From Halorussus lipolyticus (lineage in GTDB: Archaea > Halobacteriota > Halobacteria > Halobacteriales > Haladaptataceae), in assembly GCF_029338375.1 (NCBI RefSeq), contig NZ_CP119805.1, forward strand, positions 124,001-188,000: a stretch of DNA of 64,000 nt, written 5' to 3'. The notes under the pieces were generated by a model that was not told where the DNA came from, did not search any database, and saw nothing but the letters and a program-made list of their open reading frames with translations. The position numbers were made by a program, and so were the translations under genes. Numbering within the stretch: the stretch's first letter is position 1; every line of letters starts with the position of its first letter. Shown in pieces: positions 44,125 to 52,881 of this stretch.

Positions 44125-45540
44125 TCAAGCCAGTATCTCCCGAACTCGCGTGAAGAACTCCCGCCGAAAGGGGTCGAACGTCAGGAGGAGTCCGGCGTAC
44201 AGCACTGCCCCGAGCGCGACGGTCCCGGCCAGTTTCGGGAAGGTGTCGATTTTGAACTGCGTCCGGAGCGACCACAGGACGCCAGTCATGCCCAGCGACG
44301 CGAGGACGTACCGACCGATGGCCGGGTAGGGAACGTCTACCTCGGTCAGTTGGACGAGGTAGCGACCGAGGAGGACGGCGTTAATCGCGGCCGACCCGGC
44401 AGTAGCGATGGCGGCCCCGACGAAGCCAATCGCTTGGATGAGGACGACGTTCGACACGATGTTCACCGTGACGGTGACGAGAACGACGCGAGCGCCGAGG
44501 TCCGGGCGGTCGAACCCGAGCAGGAGGCGGTCGAACACCACGTCTACGGCCCGGAACAGCTTTCCGGCCAACAGCACGACCAGAACCAGCCACGCGAACT
44601 CGTAGTTCTTCCCGAACGTCAGTCCCATGATTGGCTTTGCGAGCAGGACTCCGCCGAAGAAGGCCGGAACCACGGGGAGAAGCGAGTAGGTCAGCGCCCG
44701 CGAGACCAGTGCTTTCACGTTCTCGCGTTCGCCGGTACTCACCCATTCACTGACCTGCGGGAACACCGTGGTCGCAATCGCCTTGCTGAACATGAGCGTG
44801 AACACCGTAATCCGCCACGCGATTTCGTACGCGCCGACGAATCGGTGACTCACGAACAACCCGAGGATGAGTACGTCGAACCAGTGATAGGTGTGACCGC
44901 CGATAGCCCAGACGACGTTGTACTTGCCGTAGTCGAGGAGCGACCGGAAGTGGCGTTTCTGGGGAATCGCTATCGTCGTCGAACATCGCACGACCCCGCC
45001 GAGTAACTTCACCGCGTAGCCAGCGATGAGACCGTAGACGAGACCGTAGATGCCGAATCCGCTCCGAACCAGCGCGACCCCGACGACAGCGTAGGCCATC
45101 CCTTGGCCGAAGTTGAGGATTGCGGTCTGGCCGACTCGGAGTTCGCCCCGGAGGGTGTGGACCGACAGGGACGCGAGGTCTTGGGCCAGAATCGCAATCA
45201 CGAGCAGGACCACCAGTTCGGCCCCGAGATAATCGTTGATGGGTCCGGAGAAAACCGCAAGTAGCGACGCGATAACGACGAAGAACGACGCTTTGAGGGC
45301 GAGCGCCGCCCCGACCATCTGTCCGGGGTCGTCGCCTTCGCTGATGCGTTTCTCGACTGCACCGGAGAGGCCGAAGTCGGCGACGATGGCCAACGTCGCG
45401 TTCGTGGCCTCGAACAGGAAGAACGTCCCCATCACGGCCGGGGAGAGTTCCCGAGCGAAGTAGATGATGGCGAGAAACCCCAGCAGGGCGTTGCTGGTCC
45501 TCGCCACGAACAACTTTACACTCGTTCCGGTCAGGTTCAT
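44125..45540 (-). CDS. Wzx/MATE-type polysaccharide flippase
   Basis: This 471-residue protein has about 12-14 transmembrane helices and the Polysacc_synt signature 'VKLFVARTSNALLGFLAIIYFARELSPAVMGTFFLFEA' at the N-terminus. 'GATxxxR'-style loops are replaced by 'SDGDDPGQMVGAALALKASF'-like segments typical of archaeal members. It should move lipid-linked oligosaccharides across the cytoplasmic membrane. ATG 45540 overlaps the upstream epimerase stop (ATGA), so the export step is coupled to sugar synthesis. Eighteen more upstream codons are excluded. Confidence 0.88.
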   Translation of the reverse strand: MNLTGTSVKLFVARTSNALLGFLAIIYFARELSPAVMGTFFLFEATNATLAIVADFGLSGAVEKRISEGDDPGQMVGAALALKASFFVVIASLLAVFSGPINDYLGAELVVLLVIAILAQDLASLSVHTLRGELRVGQTAILNFGQGMAYAVVGVALVRSGFGIYGLVYGLIAGYAVKLLGGVVRCSTTIAIPQKRHFRSLLDYGKYNVVWAIGGHTYHWFDVLILGLFVSHRFVGAYEIAWRITVFTLMFSKAIATTVFPQVSEWVSTGERENVKALVSRALTYSLLPVVPAFFGGVLLAKPIMGLTFGKNYEFAWLVLVVLLAGKLFRAVDVVFDRLLLGFDRPDLGARVVLVTVTVNIVSNVVLIQAIGFVGAAIATAGSAAINAVLLGRYLVQLTEVDVPYPAIGRYVLASLGMTGVLWSLRTQFKIDTFPKLAGTVALGAVLYAGLLLTFDPFRREFFTRVREILA

Positions 45541-46454
45541 ATCAGGCCAGCGGTTCGATACCAGCGACAGGTATCTGCGACTGCTCGCTTCCACGACCGC
45601 TGTTCGACCGGGGCGGTGTACGCCATCTCGTCGGGAACGGTACCGTAATCTGCACGTTCTAGAAGCGGACGACTGTCCACGGGGATGACGTTCTTCTCGT
45701 GGAGCAAGTCGAGGACGGGACCGATGCTGTACTTCGTCAGCGTTCGGGGAACGTCTACGACCCGACAGTCGCTATCGGTCGCCGCGGCAATCGTCCGGAG
45801 GAGTTCCGGGGCCTCGACGTTCGCGCCGGCGACCAACTGGTGTTGCTTCGCCGACCCGTCGAGTGCGCTCCGTATCGAATCAACGACGTCGCCGACGTGG
45901 ACGATGTTGTACTCGTCGTGGGTGTAGAGCGGCGGGGCCAGAACCGCGTTCGAGACGACCGGCCGGACGTGTTCGTACCGAGTGAGTCGAAAGTCCATCG
46001 GCCCCCAGATGTACGTCGGGTAGAGGACGGTGGACGCGAAATCGGCGTCCTCGATTCGGGTCGTCGCTTCGGCCTTCGTCCGCTCGTAGGCCGAGTCGAG
46101 GTCTCCGGACAGATCCGGATGTACCGTCAGGGTACTCGTGAAGACGACACGCCCGACGCCGTGTTCGCCGGCCTTCCGTATCACGTTCTCGGTCCCCTCG
46201 ACGTTCACCGCGTCCATGTCGGACGAGTCGTACACCGCGCCAGCGAGGTGGACCACCGAATCGGCCTCGGCCATCGGGTCGTCCAGCGACGCCGGGTTCG
46301 TGATGTCGCCGCGGGCGACAGCGATGTCGGAGGGCAGTCGCTCGACTGGTGACGACTGGCGGACGAGACCCGTGACCTCCTCGCCGTCGTCGGCAAGCGC
46401 GGCGCACAGATTCAGTCCGACGAAACCGGTCGCGCCTGTGACGAGGACACTCAT
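45537..46454 (-). CDS. NAD-dependent epimerase/dehydratase (extended SDR)
   Basis: This 305-residue protein has the NAD-binding motif TGATGFVG (residues 6-13) and catalytic 'YERTKAEA' (YxxxK, about 123-130), with a Ser/Thr-rich strand 'VVFTSTLTVHPD' just before. It belongs to the nucleotide-sugar epimerase/dehydratase or reductase group. Final residues resemble quinone-oxidoreductase-like SDRs less than sugar enzymes. It lies one base after the Gfo/Idh gene and overlaps the flippase gene, forming a three-gene operon. Confidence 0.88.
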   Translation of the reverse strand: MSVLVTGATGFVGLNLCAALADDGEEVTGLVRQSSPVERLPSDIAVARGDITNPASLDDPMAEADSVVHLAGAVYDSSDMDAVNVEGTENVIRKAGEHGVGRVVFTSTLTVHPDLSGDLDSAYERTKAEATTRIEDADFASTVLYPTYIWGPMDFRLTRYEHVRPVVSNAVLAPPLYTHDEYNIVHVGDVVDSIRSALDGSAKQHQLVAGANVEAPELLRTIAAATDSDCRVVDVPRTLTKYSIGPVLDLLHEKNVIPVDSRPLLERADYGTVPDEMAYTAPVEQRSWKRAVADTCRWYRTAGLI

Positions 46455-46455
46455 G

Positions 46456-47493
46456 CTATCGCTCCTCGCCTGTAGCGTGGGCCAGTTCCGGCGCGTGTTT
46501 GGCCTCGCCGTCTGCCATCTCGTGACACGCTTCTATTATCTCTGTGATGGCGACACCCTGCTCAACCGGTGTCCTCGGTGGTCGGCCGTCCCGAACTCGG
46601 TCCACGAAATCGTGGATGCGAGTCTCATGGGCATCGTCTTCCACGGCGGGAAAGATTTCGACGAGGCGAAGGTCGAGGAGCGGCGGTCGGCCGCGGTGGA
46701 ACTTGACGCGCCGACCGTTAATCTGGCCCGTAAGTTCGTCGGGGTCAACCGAGAGCCACCCCTGCGTGCCGACCAGTACCGTCCGCGAGAGAAATCCGGC
46801 GTTCGATTGGGTCCATCCGACCGAAGCGGTCATCGTTGCGCCGTCGAAGTCGAGTTGGACCGTCGCGGCGTCCGCTACGTCGTCTTGGGAGAGATAGCGC
46901 ATCCGACAGTTTCGGAGTTCGGGTCGCTCGCCGAAAACCGCCGTCCCGAAGTCGATTACGTGTGGGAGCAAATCACGGACGACACCCCCGGCGTCCGGCC
47001 GGAAGTACCACTGCTTGTTCGGTGGGGGCGCGTGGTGGGTCGTGTTGGCCTCCACGAGTCGGCCGAGGAGACCCGAGTCCACCATTTTGGCGGCGCGTTG
47101 GTAGTTCGCGTAGTACCGGTGGAGATAGCCGACCTGCGTCTTCACCCCCGCTTCGTCGGCCGCCCGAGCCATCTCCCGTGCCGCTTCGGGACTCGTCGCT
47201 AGCGGCTTCTCACAGAAGACGTGACAGTCGTTCCGGACCGCGTGGAGGAAGGGACCGCGATGGGCGTTGGGCGGCGTGCAGATGCTCACCAAGTCCGGCG
47301 ACTCGTTCGCCAACAACGTCTCGGCGTCCGAATACGTCGCCGGTATCCCGTGTTCGTCCGCGACGTGTTCGCGGCGCTCCTCGTCCAAGTCGGCGACTGC
47401 CGCGATTCGCGTCTCCGGATGTGCCTCGAACGCCGGGATGTGATACCCCGTTGCGACCGCTCCCCCACCGATTATCCCCACGGTTAGTCCCAT
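46456..47493 (-). CDS. Gfo/Idh/MocA family oxidoreductase
   Basis: This 345-residue protein has an N-terminal Rossmann domain 'VGIIGGGAVATGYHIPAFEAHPETRIAAVADLDEE' and the family motif CEKPLAT (about 92-98), whose Lys is catalytic. 'GVVRDLLPHVIDFGTAVFGE' supplies the conserved His of the C-terminal substrate domain. Such enzymes oxidise or reduce nucleotide sugars at C3 in glycan loci. ATG 47493 is supported by a TATA box (47516-47525) giving a leaderless mRNA and heads the oxidoreductase/epimerase/flippase operon. Confidence 0.9.
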   Translation of the reverse strand: MGLTVGIIGGGAVATGYHIPAFEAHPETRIAAVADLDEERREHVADEHGIPATYSDAETLLANESPDLVSICTPPNAHRGPFLHAVRNDCHVFCEKPLATSPEAAREMARAADEAGVKTQVGYLHRYYANYQRAAKMVDSGLLGRLVEANTTHHAPPPNKQWYFRPDAGGVVRDLLPHVIDFGTAVFGERPELRNCRMRYLSQDDVADAATVQLDFDGATMTASVGWTQSNAGFLSRTVLVGTQGWLSVDPDELTGQINGRRVKFHRGRPPLLDLRLVEIFPAVEDDAHETRIHDFVDRVRDGRPPRTPVEQGVAITEIIEACHEMADGEAKHAPELAHATGEER

Positions 47494-47727
47494 CTGGAGG
47501 TCAAACGGTGCTACGAATCTTAAAACTACCCGCCCGTTCGCGCTACCGAGGACCCTCCAAAAGACCTTAGCCATCGTAACTAAATCTGGACTTCAGCGAG
47601 AGATAATTGTTTTATGTCGAGTGTAATCCGAGGATACCATCTCGAAATAGCTTTTATCGAAATAGAATCAAAGTCAGCCGGCCGCCATCGAAAGGTTCTT
47701 AATATGCAAGAGTAGCATTGAAATCGC
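47494..47727. promoter_or_regulatory. Divergent promoter region between Gfo/Idh and beta-helix genes
   Basis: The 388-base gap between the divergent starts (47494-47881) begins here. A minus-strand TTTTAAG at 47516-47525 fits the Gfo/Idh gene, and a plus-strand TTAATATG at 47697-47705 predicts transcription from about 47728 toward the beta-helix gene. Between them the DNA is A/T-rich with no gene. Confidence 0.5.
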
Positions 47728-47880
47728 ATGGTACGCGATGGACGCCCGAAAGGAGGACGACGCCTCGAAGACGGGCAGTATATTAGGCCGGTTACCGGAC
47801 GAGCGAGCTCGCAGTTCTCGACGTATTTCGCGGAATCAGTTCCTAACTACCAAGTATTCGAAGCCGGAGGAGAGTGTTAA
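47728..47880 (+). CDS. Possible 50-residue leader ORF before the beta-helix gene
   Basis: An ATG at 47728, about 27 bases after a TATA box and thus at the predicted transcription start, opens 50 codons ending TAA at 47878-47880. That is one base before the ATG of the beta-helix gene. The frame's last codons contain GGAGGAG, a good ribosome-binding site for the downstream gene. The peptide is Gly/Arg-rich at first and ends in Cys; no homology is recognised. Confidence 0.35.
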   Translation: MVRDGRPKGGRRLEDGQYIRPVTGRASSQFSTYFAESVPNYQVFEAGGEC

Positions 47881-47881
47881 A

Positions 47882-49234
47882 ATGACGAAGAATCACGATT
47901 TCACGACGCCCAAGAAGGGTGTGCAGGACTGGCACGTTCCTATCAACGAGAATTTCCAGAAGCTAGATACCGACGTGGAGATTCGGGACAGCGATTCGAA
48001 CCGAGGGAACTACCAACCGCGGGACGGGGCGAAGTTCCTTGCGACCGACACCGGTCGCGTCTACCTCGGAAACGGGTCGAAGTGGAATCTGCTCGGCACT
48101 ATCGGGTCGGACAGCGGTGGCAGTTCCAGTGGGTCCGCCAGCGCCGAGCGACTGGCGGGCAGGGTCGTCCCGATGGCGTCCGGCCTGACCCCCGGCGACG
48201 CCATCGACCCCGGTAGCACCGATACGCCGATTCAGGACGCTATCAATCTGGTCGATAGCGCCGGGGGCGGCACAGTCCTGCTCCCACCGACCACGGTCCA
48301 GTCGCCCGGCAACATCCGGATGAAGTCGAGCGTCAACCTTCGAGGGACCAGCATCTTCTCGTCGGCCATCCACATCGGCGACAACAGCGCCGACGGTATC
48401 GTCTTCGACGCTAACGCCAACGGCGGCAACAAGGTCGAACACATGAACCTCGGCGGGTTCCGTCTCTCCGGTCCGGGTCTCTCGTCGAGGACGGGCATCG
48501 CAATCCACCACGTGCAGGGCGACACCCATCAAGTCCACATGGACCGCATCGCGTTCACCGGGTGGGCCAACTCCATCTATAAGGTCGACCGGAACAACAG
48601 CACCGGCCCCTTCGAGTGTCGCCACGACAACTTCATCGTCTACATGTGCGACGCGGGCCACCTCGGAAGCGACTCCTCGGAGGCACTCATCGACTGGCAG
48701 GCGTGGTACGGTCCCGCCAACACGTGGGGCACGATGGCCGTCTACCCGACGTCTCGATTCAGCGGGTCGAACTCCAACATCGCCTGCTTCAAGGGCGGCA
48801 CCCACCACATTGACCACTTCAACATCGGCGGGTCGGCCGGCCGCGTCCTCCGCCAGACGTGGGACGCGCAGGTCAACTGCGACTACATCAACTACGAGGC
48901 CATCGAACAGGTTTCGGCCCCCAGCCACATCGTCCTCGCCGAAGGCGACCAAGCCTGTATCGTGGACAAGGTTCGCGTCAAGAACGCCGCGACCGAGTAC
49001 GTCTACGAGGTCGGCTACGAGAGCATGCAGGGCACCCCGCCGTGCCGCAAGCGCATCGGCATCGCCGACAACCGCGGTGAGATTCGGGCCAACGTTCTCA
49101 ACCTGACCGCACCCGCCGACTCGTCCCGACCATCATTCTACTACGGGTCACCGGACAACGTAGACGTGAACCACTCCAAGCGTTCCACGGGCGGACTGCG
49201 GGCGCTGGGCGACGCCGGTACTCCGATGGGATAG
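47882..49234 (+). CDS. Pectate-lyase-fold (right-handed beta-helix) protein of the glycan island
   Basis: This 450-residue protein begins with a small module 'TPKKGVQDWHVPINENFQKLDTDVEIRD...FLATDTGRVYLGNGSKW' (residues 8-75), as seen in tail-fibre-like or secreted haloarchaeal proteins, then a Gly/Ser linker. The helix domain runs from about 95 ('AIDPGSTDTPIQDAINLVDSAGGGTVLLPP') to 400. It ends 'GGLRALGDAGTPMG'. I start at ATG 47882 because GGAGGAG lies eight bases before it; an in-frame ATG at 47738 exists. No signal peptide is visible. It is a paralogue of the protein encoded at 50797. Polysaccharide binding, lysis or modification is inferred. Confidence 0.75.
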   Translation: MTKNHDFTTPKKGVQDWHVPINENFQKLDTDVEIRDSDSNRGNYQPRDGAKFLATDTGRVYLGNGSKWNLLGTIGSDSGGSSSGSASAERLAGRVVPMASGLTPGDAIDPGSTDTPIQDAINLVDSAGGGTVLLPPTTVQSPGNIRMKSSVNLRGTSIFSSAIHIGDNSADGIVFDANANGGNKVEHMNLGGFRLSGPGLSSRTGIAIHHVQGDTHQVHMDRIAFTGWANSIYKVDRNNSTGPFECRHDNFIVYMCDAGHLGSDSSEALIDWQAWYGPANTWGTMAVYPTSRFSGSNSNIACFKGGTHHIDHFNIGGSAGRVLRQTWDAQVNCDYINYEAIEQVSAPSHIVLAEGDQACIVDKVRVKNAATEYVYEVGYESMQGTPPCRKRIGIADNRGEIRANVLNLTAPADSSRPSFYYGSPDNVDVNHSKRSTGGLRALGDAGTPMG

Positions 49235-49283
49235 TTCGACTCCCGAACTCCACCGAACAGTCGTTTTCTTTTTCGAAACGGTC

Positions 49284-50426
49284 TCACTCTCGATATATCA
49301 CGTCGATTTCCTCGGCCACCGCGTCCCACATGAAACCGTGCAGAACCTCGTCGCGGGCGTTCCGGGCGATTTCCCGCCGGAGGTCGTCCCGAATGAGGAG
49401 CCTGTCGATGTACGACTCGAAGTCCGCGACCGAACCCGGAGACGCTACGAGCGCGTTCTCGCCGTGGACGAGCGGCTGGCCGCTCTGATGGCCCGTCGTC
49501 CCGATGATGGCCCGGCCGCAACTCATGGCCTCCAGCGTGACCATCGAACACCCCTCCTCGTAGGACGGAAAGGCACAGACGTCGGCCGCGTTGTAGTACA
49601 GCGGGAGTCGCTCGCGCTCGACCCGGCCGACCCACTCGATGGCGTCCTCGATGCCGTGGTCCGCGGCGATGGCAGTCAATCGTTCGTACTCGTCGGAGTC
49701 TTTGCCGCCGTAGACGAGAGAGAGTCGCGCGTTGGGATGGGCGTCACGTACCGCCGCGAAACTCTTTAGCAGGGTCCGAACGCCCTTCACACGTTCCAGA
49801 CGGCCGACGAACAGCACCATCTTTTCGTCCTGCGGGAGACCAAGCGCCCGCCGGGCCACGCTCTGTTCCATCGGCGTGAATAGTCTGCTGTCCACGCCGT
49901 TCGGGACGTAGGAGACTTTCTCGTCCGACATCCCGTATCGAGTCAACTTCTCTAGCTCGTCGCTGTTGACCGAGATAACGTGGTCGGCGATTCGGAGGAC
50001 CGACCGGGACAGGAATCGATACCAGAGTCGCGTCCGGAGTTCCGACGTGTCGTAGCCGATGGAGTGGTTGTGGAACACGACCTTTTTGTCCGTGACCAAC
50101 GAGGGCAACAGGGTCAGTACGTTGAGTTGATGGTAGCCGTGGATGTGAAGCACGTCGGCGTCGTGATTGCGGAGGTATCGAACCGACTCGACCGAGATTT
50201 CCTTGCCGAACTCGTTCCCGCCGTCCACGACGAGCGGCGTGATTCGGTAGCCGTCCCCCGTCGGCGGGTCCTCCAGTCGGGAGAAGTAGGCTAACTCCAC
50301 CTCGTGGCCTCGCTCCGCGAGAGATGTGCAGTACCGGTCGTAGTACTCCGCCGTCTCGAAGAAGGTCGCTTCTGACTCGTATCCGGCGACTCGTGGCGTG
50401 TGTGGTAGCAGATGCAGTACGTTCAT
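49284..50426 (-). CDS. GT4 family glycosyltransferase
   Basis: This 380-residue GT-B enzyme starts 'MNVLHLLPHTPRVAGYESEATFFETAEYYDRYCTSLAERGHEVELAYF' and has 'VSYVPNGVDSRLFTP', 'VLFVGRLERVKGVRTLLKSF' and the donor motif 'CAFPSYEEGCSMVTLEAMSCGRAIIGTTGHQSGQ' with EEG...E conserved (about 285-302). It lies between the two beta-helix paralogues and on the opposite strand. Its ATG overlaps the stop of an upstream minus-strand frame (see the adjoining region). Confidence 0.88.
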   Translation of the reverse strand: MNVLHLLPHTPRVAGYESEATFFETAEYYDRYCTSLAERGHEVELAYFSRLEDPPTGDGYRITPLVVDGGNEFGKEISVESVRYLRNHDADVLHIHGYHQLNVLTLLPSLVTDKKVVFHNHSIGYDTSELRTRLWYRFLSRSVLRIADHVISVNSDELEKLTRYGMSDEKVSYVPNGVDSRLFTPMEQSVARRALGLPQDEKMVLFVGRLERVKGVRTLLKSFAAVRDAHPNARLSLVYGGKDSDEYERLTAIAADHGIEDAIEWVGRVERERLPLYYNAADVCAFPSYEEGCSMVTLEAMSCGRAIIGTTGHQSGQPLVHGENALVASPGSVADFESYIDRLLIRDDLRREIARNARDEVLHGFMWDAVAEEIDVIYRE

Positions 50427-50796
50427 ACCCTTCTCCGATACGAATCGGACGCCGGAGGACTCCCCGCCGAGTCCGGATTCCTATCCAGCAGTTGGTCGAT
50501 TGCAACGTCAATAAAGCTACGGGCGAGTTCGTGTTTCGAGAGAACAATTCGCCAGTCGATTGTAGCTGGGGCTCGTTCGCGGACCAGCGCGGCTATCGGT
50601 TTTTCTCGGGTATCGGCCGGTCGGTGAGAATAGCCGACAGGTTGAAGCGATGAAACGCCGAACTGTCCCCGATGGAGACATCCGTCAAAAGACCGCCGAT
50701 AACCCCGTATTTCGAAGGGAAAGGCCCGCCAGTTATTTTCTGGCGTAACCGACTCGGTTCGATGCTCAAACGACGCCGAACGAGCGGAGGCCGCCG
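50427..50796. other. Intergenic region between GT4 and beta-helix genes, with a possible gene remnant
   Basis: This 370-base gap has no clear promoter on either strand. A minus-strand frame enters from beneath the beta-helix gene and ends at 50423 with a TGA that overlaps the GT4 ATG (ATGA). Its last 60 codons ('RAPATIDWRIVLSKHELARS', then 'FIDVAIDQLLDRNPDS') have protein-like composition. No initiator or upstream domain exists, so it may be the 3' remnant of a gene displaced by the beta-helix gene, or chance. Confidence 0.35.
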
Positions 50797-52194
50797 ATGA
50801 CGCCGAAACTGAGCAAGCGCGAGTATCTCGCTGGAGTACTGGCACTCGTACAAGGGAGTCCGCACCCGCTCGACAGCGAGGCCGACTCGCGGAGCGATTC
50901 GACCGGGAGTATCGGCGAGATATACGCCGAACCGGACGCACAGCGACTCCGGGAGAAGCATCCTCGGCCGGGCGACTTCGACGTCGGTCTGACCGACCGC
51001 GACGGTATCTTGCTAGGTGCGAACGGCGAGTGGACCGGCGTCAGCGACGGCGACGTGAAATCACTCACCGAGAGCGACGTCGTGAATTCGGCCCTCCACG
51101 CGCCGTACACGGCCCAGAGCGACAACCTCGTCGTACCCGTCGCGTCTGGCCTCTCCCCGTCGGACGCCATCGACCCGACCAAATCGAAGCGTCCGGTCCA
51201 GCAGGCGATGAACATGGTACACGAGCAGGGCGGTGGCCGCGTCATGCTCCCGCCGACCAAAATACGCGAGAAGGGACCGATTTACGCGAAGTCAGGGTGC
51301 GGAATCATCGGACTGGGTGCGGAAACGTCCAAAATCAGAATCACGAACACCGAAACCGACGGCGTGGTCTTCGACGCCGAGCGGAACGGCAGTGACCACG
51401 TTCGGCAGTTCGAGATGGACGGATTCGCACTCAACGGTCCCGCCGGCAAGAAGAGTACCGGCGTCGCAATCCACCACGTGAACGGCGATACCGAGCGACT
51501 CACCGTCGGCCACCTCGTCCTCTGGGGGTGGAACAACTCGGTGTACCGCGTCGAGCGCAACGTCGGGCCGTTCGAAACCTTCCACCAGATGCTCACCGTC
51601 TACGGAAGCGACGCCGGGAACCACGGTGCGCTGTTCGAGTTCAACTCCTATTACGGTCCGGCCCAGTACTTCGCAACCATCGCGGCCTATCCCAAGGCGA
51701 GTACCAGCGGCCGAAACTCGACGGTTATCCGAACGCGGGGCGGGACGCAGGTGTTCGAGAACCTGAACCTCGGCGGGTCAAGCGGGCAGATTCTCCGGCA
51801 GGAGCGCGACGGCAAACCCATCATCAACACCTGCAACTGGGAACCGACCAGACTGGTCGCCACGCCGCCGGCCCTCATGCGACTCGAAGGGGAGATGCCG
51901 GTCTCGATTGGACAGGTCCGGCAAGTCGATACCGAAACCTCGTTCAACACGCCGGAGTACGTCTACGAAGTCGCCTACGACGTCTGGAACGGCCACAGAC
52001 CGGGCAGAAAGATGATGGGACCGTACCTCGGCCAAGAACCGCCGAACGAGAACATCGTCAAACTGACGAGTCCGAATCAACCGCTGAAACCCTCCTTCTA
52101 CTGGGGACCAGCCAAGGACATCGACGTGGTGCATTCAGGGACGAACACCAGCGGTCTCCGGGCGCTCGGAAGCGCCGGAACCGGAGTCGGATAG
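50797..52194 (+). CDS. Pectate-lyase-fold (right-handed beta-helix) protein, second paralogue
   Basis: This 465-residue protein has an N-terminal Lys-Arg variant of a Tat-like motif ('LSKREYLAGVLALVQG', residues 5-20) of doubtful function, then a module with 'DVGLTDRDGILLGANGEWTGV'. The beta-helix domain runs from about 110 ('AIDPTKSKRPVQQAMNMVHEQGGGRVMLPP') to 420. It aligns along its length with the protein at 47882: 'GVAIHHVNGDTERLTV', 'LNLGGSSGQILRQ', 'EYVYEVAYD', 'KPSFYWG' and terminal 'SGLRALGSAGTGVG'. Catalytic residues cannot be assigned. The pair likely acts on the glycan made by this island. Confidence 0.75.
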   Translation: MTPKLSKREYLAGVLALVQGSPHPLDSEADSRSDSTGSIGEIYAEPDAQRLREKHPRPGDFDVGLTDRDGILLGANGEWTGVSDGDVKSLTESDVVNSALHAPYTAQSDNLVVPVASGLSPSDAIDPTKSKRPVQQAMNMVHEQGGGRVMLPPTKIREKGPIYAKSGCGIIGLGAETSKIRITNTETDGVVFDAERNGSDHVRQFEMDGFALNGPAGKKSTGVAIHHVNGDTERLTVGHLVLWGWNNSVYRVERNVGPFETFHQMLTVYGSDAGNHGALFEFNSYYGPAQYFATIAAYPKASTSGRNSTVIRTRGGTQVFENLNLGGSSGQILRQERDGKPIINTCNWEPTRLVATPPALMRLEGEMPVSIGQVRQVDTETSFNTPEYVYEVAYDVWNGHRPGRKMMGPYLGQEPPNENIVKLTSPNQPLKPSFYWGPAKDIDVVHSGTNTSGLRALGSAGTGVG

Positions 52195-52246
52195 TTCGAC
52201 CGACGAGGCCACCAACGCTTTCCCCTCGCGCGACCAATCTGGCCCC

Positions 52247-52636
52247 ATGGAACTCGGACCCGACGAAGAAGGACAACCCATCGAGGTATCGGTCGAGGAC
52301 GAACCGCCGGGGATGGAGCGCGTGCGAGTCGTCGCCGACCTCCTCGACGAGGCGATAGAGATTCCGGGCATCAACTACAAAATCGGGCTGGACCCAATCC
52401 TCGGTATTCTGCCCGTGGGCGGTGACGCCGTTTCGGCGGCCATCTCGCTCTACATCGTCGCCGAGGGGGCACGGATGGGGGCCTCTCGGGACACCGTGCT
52501 GAAGATGCTGTTCAACATCGGCGTGGACACGGTTATCGGTTCGATTCCGGTCCTCGGGACCCTCATCGACGCGGTTTGGAAGGCCAACGAGCGCAACGTC
52601 GCCCTGCTGGAAGACGAGTTCAGCGACTCGGTATAG
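52247..52636 (+). CDS. DUF4112 domain protein
   Basis: This 129-residue protein matches DUF4112: 'MERVRVVADLLDEAIEIPGINYKIGLDPILGILPVGGDAVSAAISLYIVAEGARMG' (residues 24-80) then 'NIGVDTVIGSIPVLGTLIDAVWKANERN'. Two amphipathic or membrane helices surround the Pro/Gly-rich 'GLDP...LPVGGD' turn. Function is unknown across the family. It begins 52 bases after the beta-helix gene on the same strand and could be read through from it. Its 5' end is a 20-residue acidic extension. Confidence 0.85.
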   Translation: MELGPDEEGQPIEVSVEDEPPGMERVRVVADLLDEAIEIPGINYKIGLDPILGILPVGGDAVSAAISLYIVAEGARMGASRDTVLKMLFNIGVDTVIGSIPVLGTLIDAVWKANERNVALLEDEFSDSV

Positions 52637-52881
52637 GGACCGAAGCGGTGCGCTAAGTACCCCAAACATAGATATTCATTTTTCTAAGAAATAATTTTAT
52701 GTCCCTAAAACAATAGAATGTTTCTATAGAACCGCACGTAGCCGACACCGAACGCTGGCACCGACGCTCGACCGTGACCGTGACTCCGACCGCCGTCCAG
52801 CGGCGCGAGTTTTCCGCCGCCTAAGCCTGTTATTCTACCAATAACAAAACTCGAACGCACCGATTCGAGGAGCCGTCAGCT
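52637..52881. other. A/T-rich intergenic segment with small palindromes
   Basis: The gap contains TTTCTAAGAAA at 52681-52691 (palindrome) and ATAGAA-TGT-TTCTAT at 52713-52727 (six-base inverted repeat), in A/T-rich DNA after the DUF4112 gene. These could be terminator-proximal or operator sequences. No gene is seen. Confidence 0.35.
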
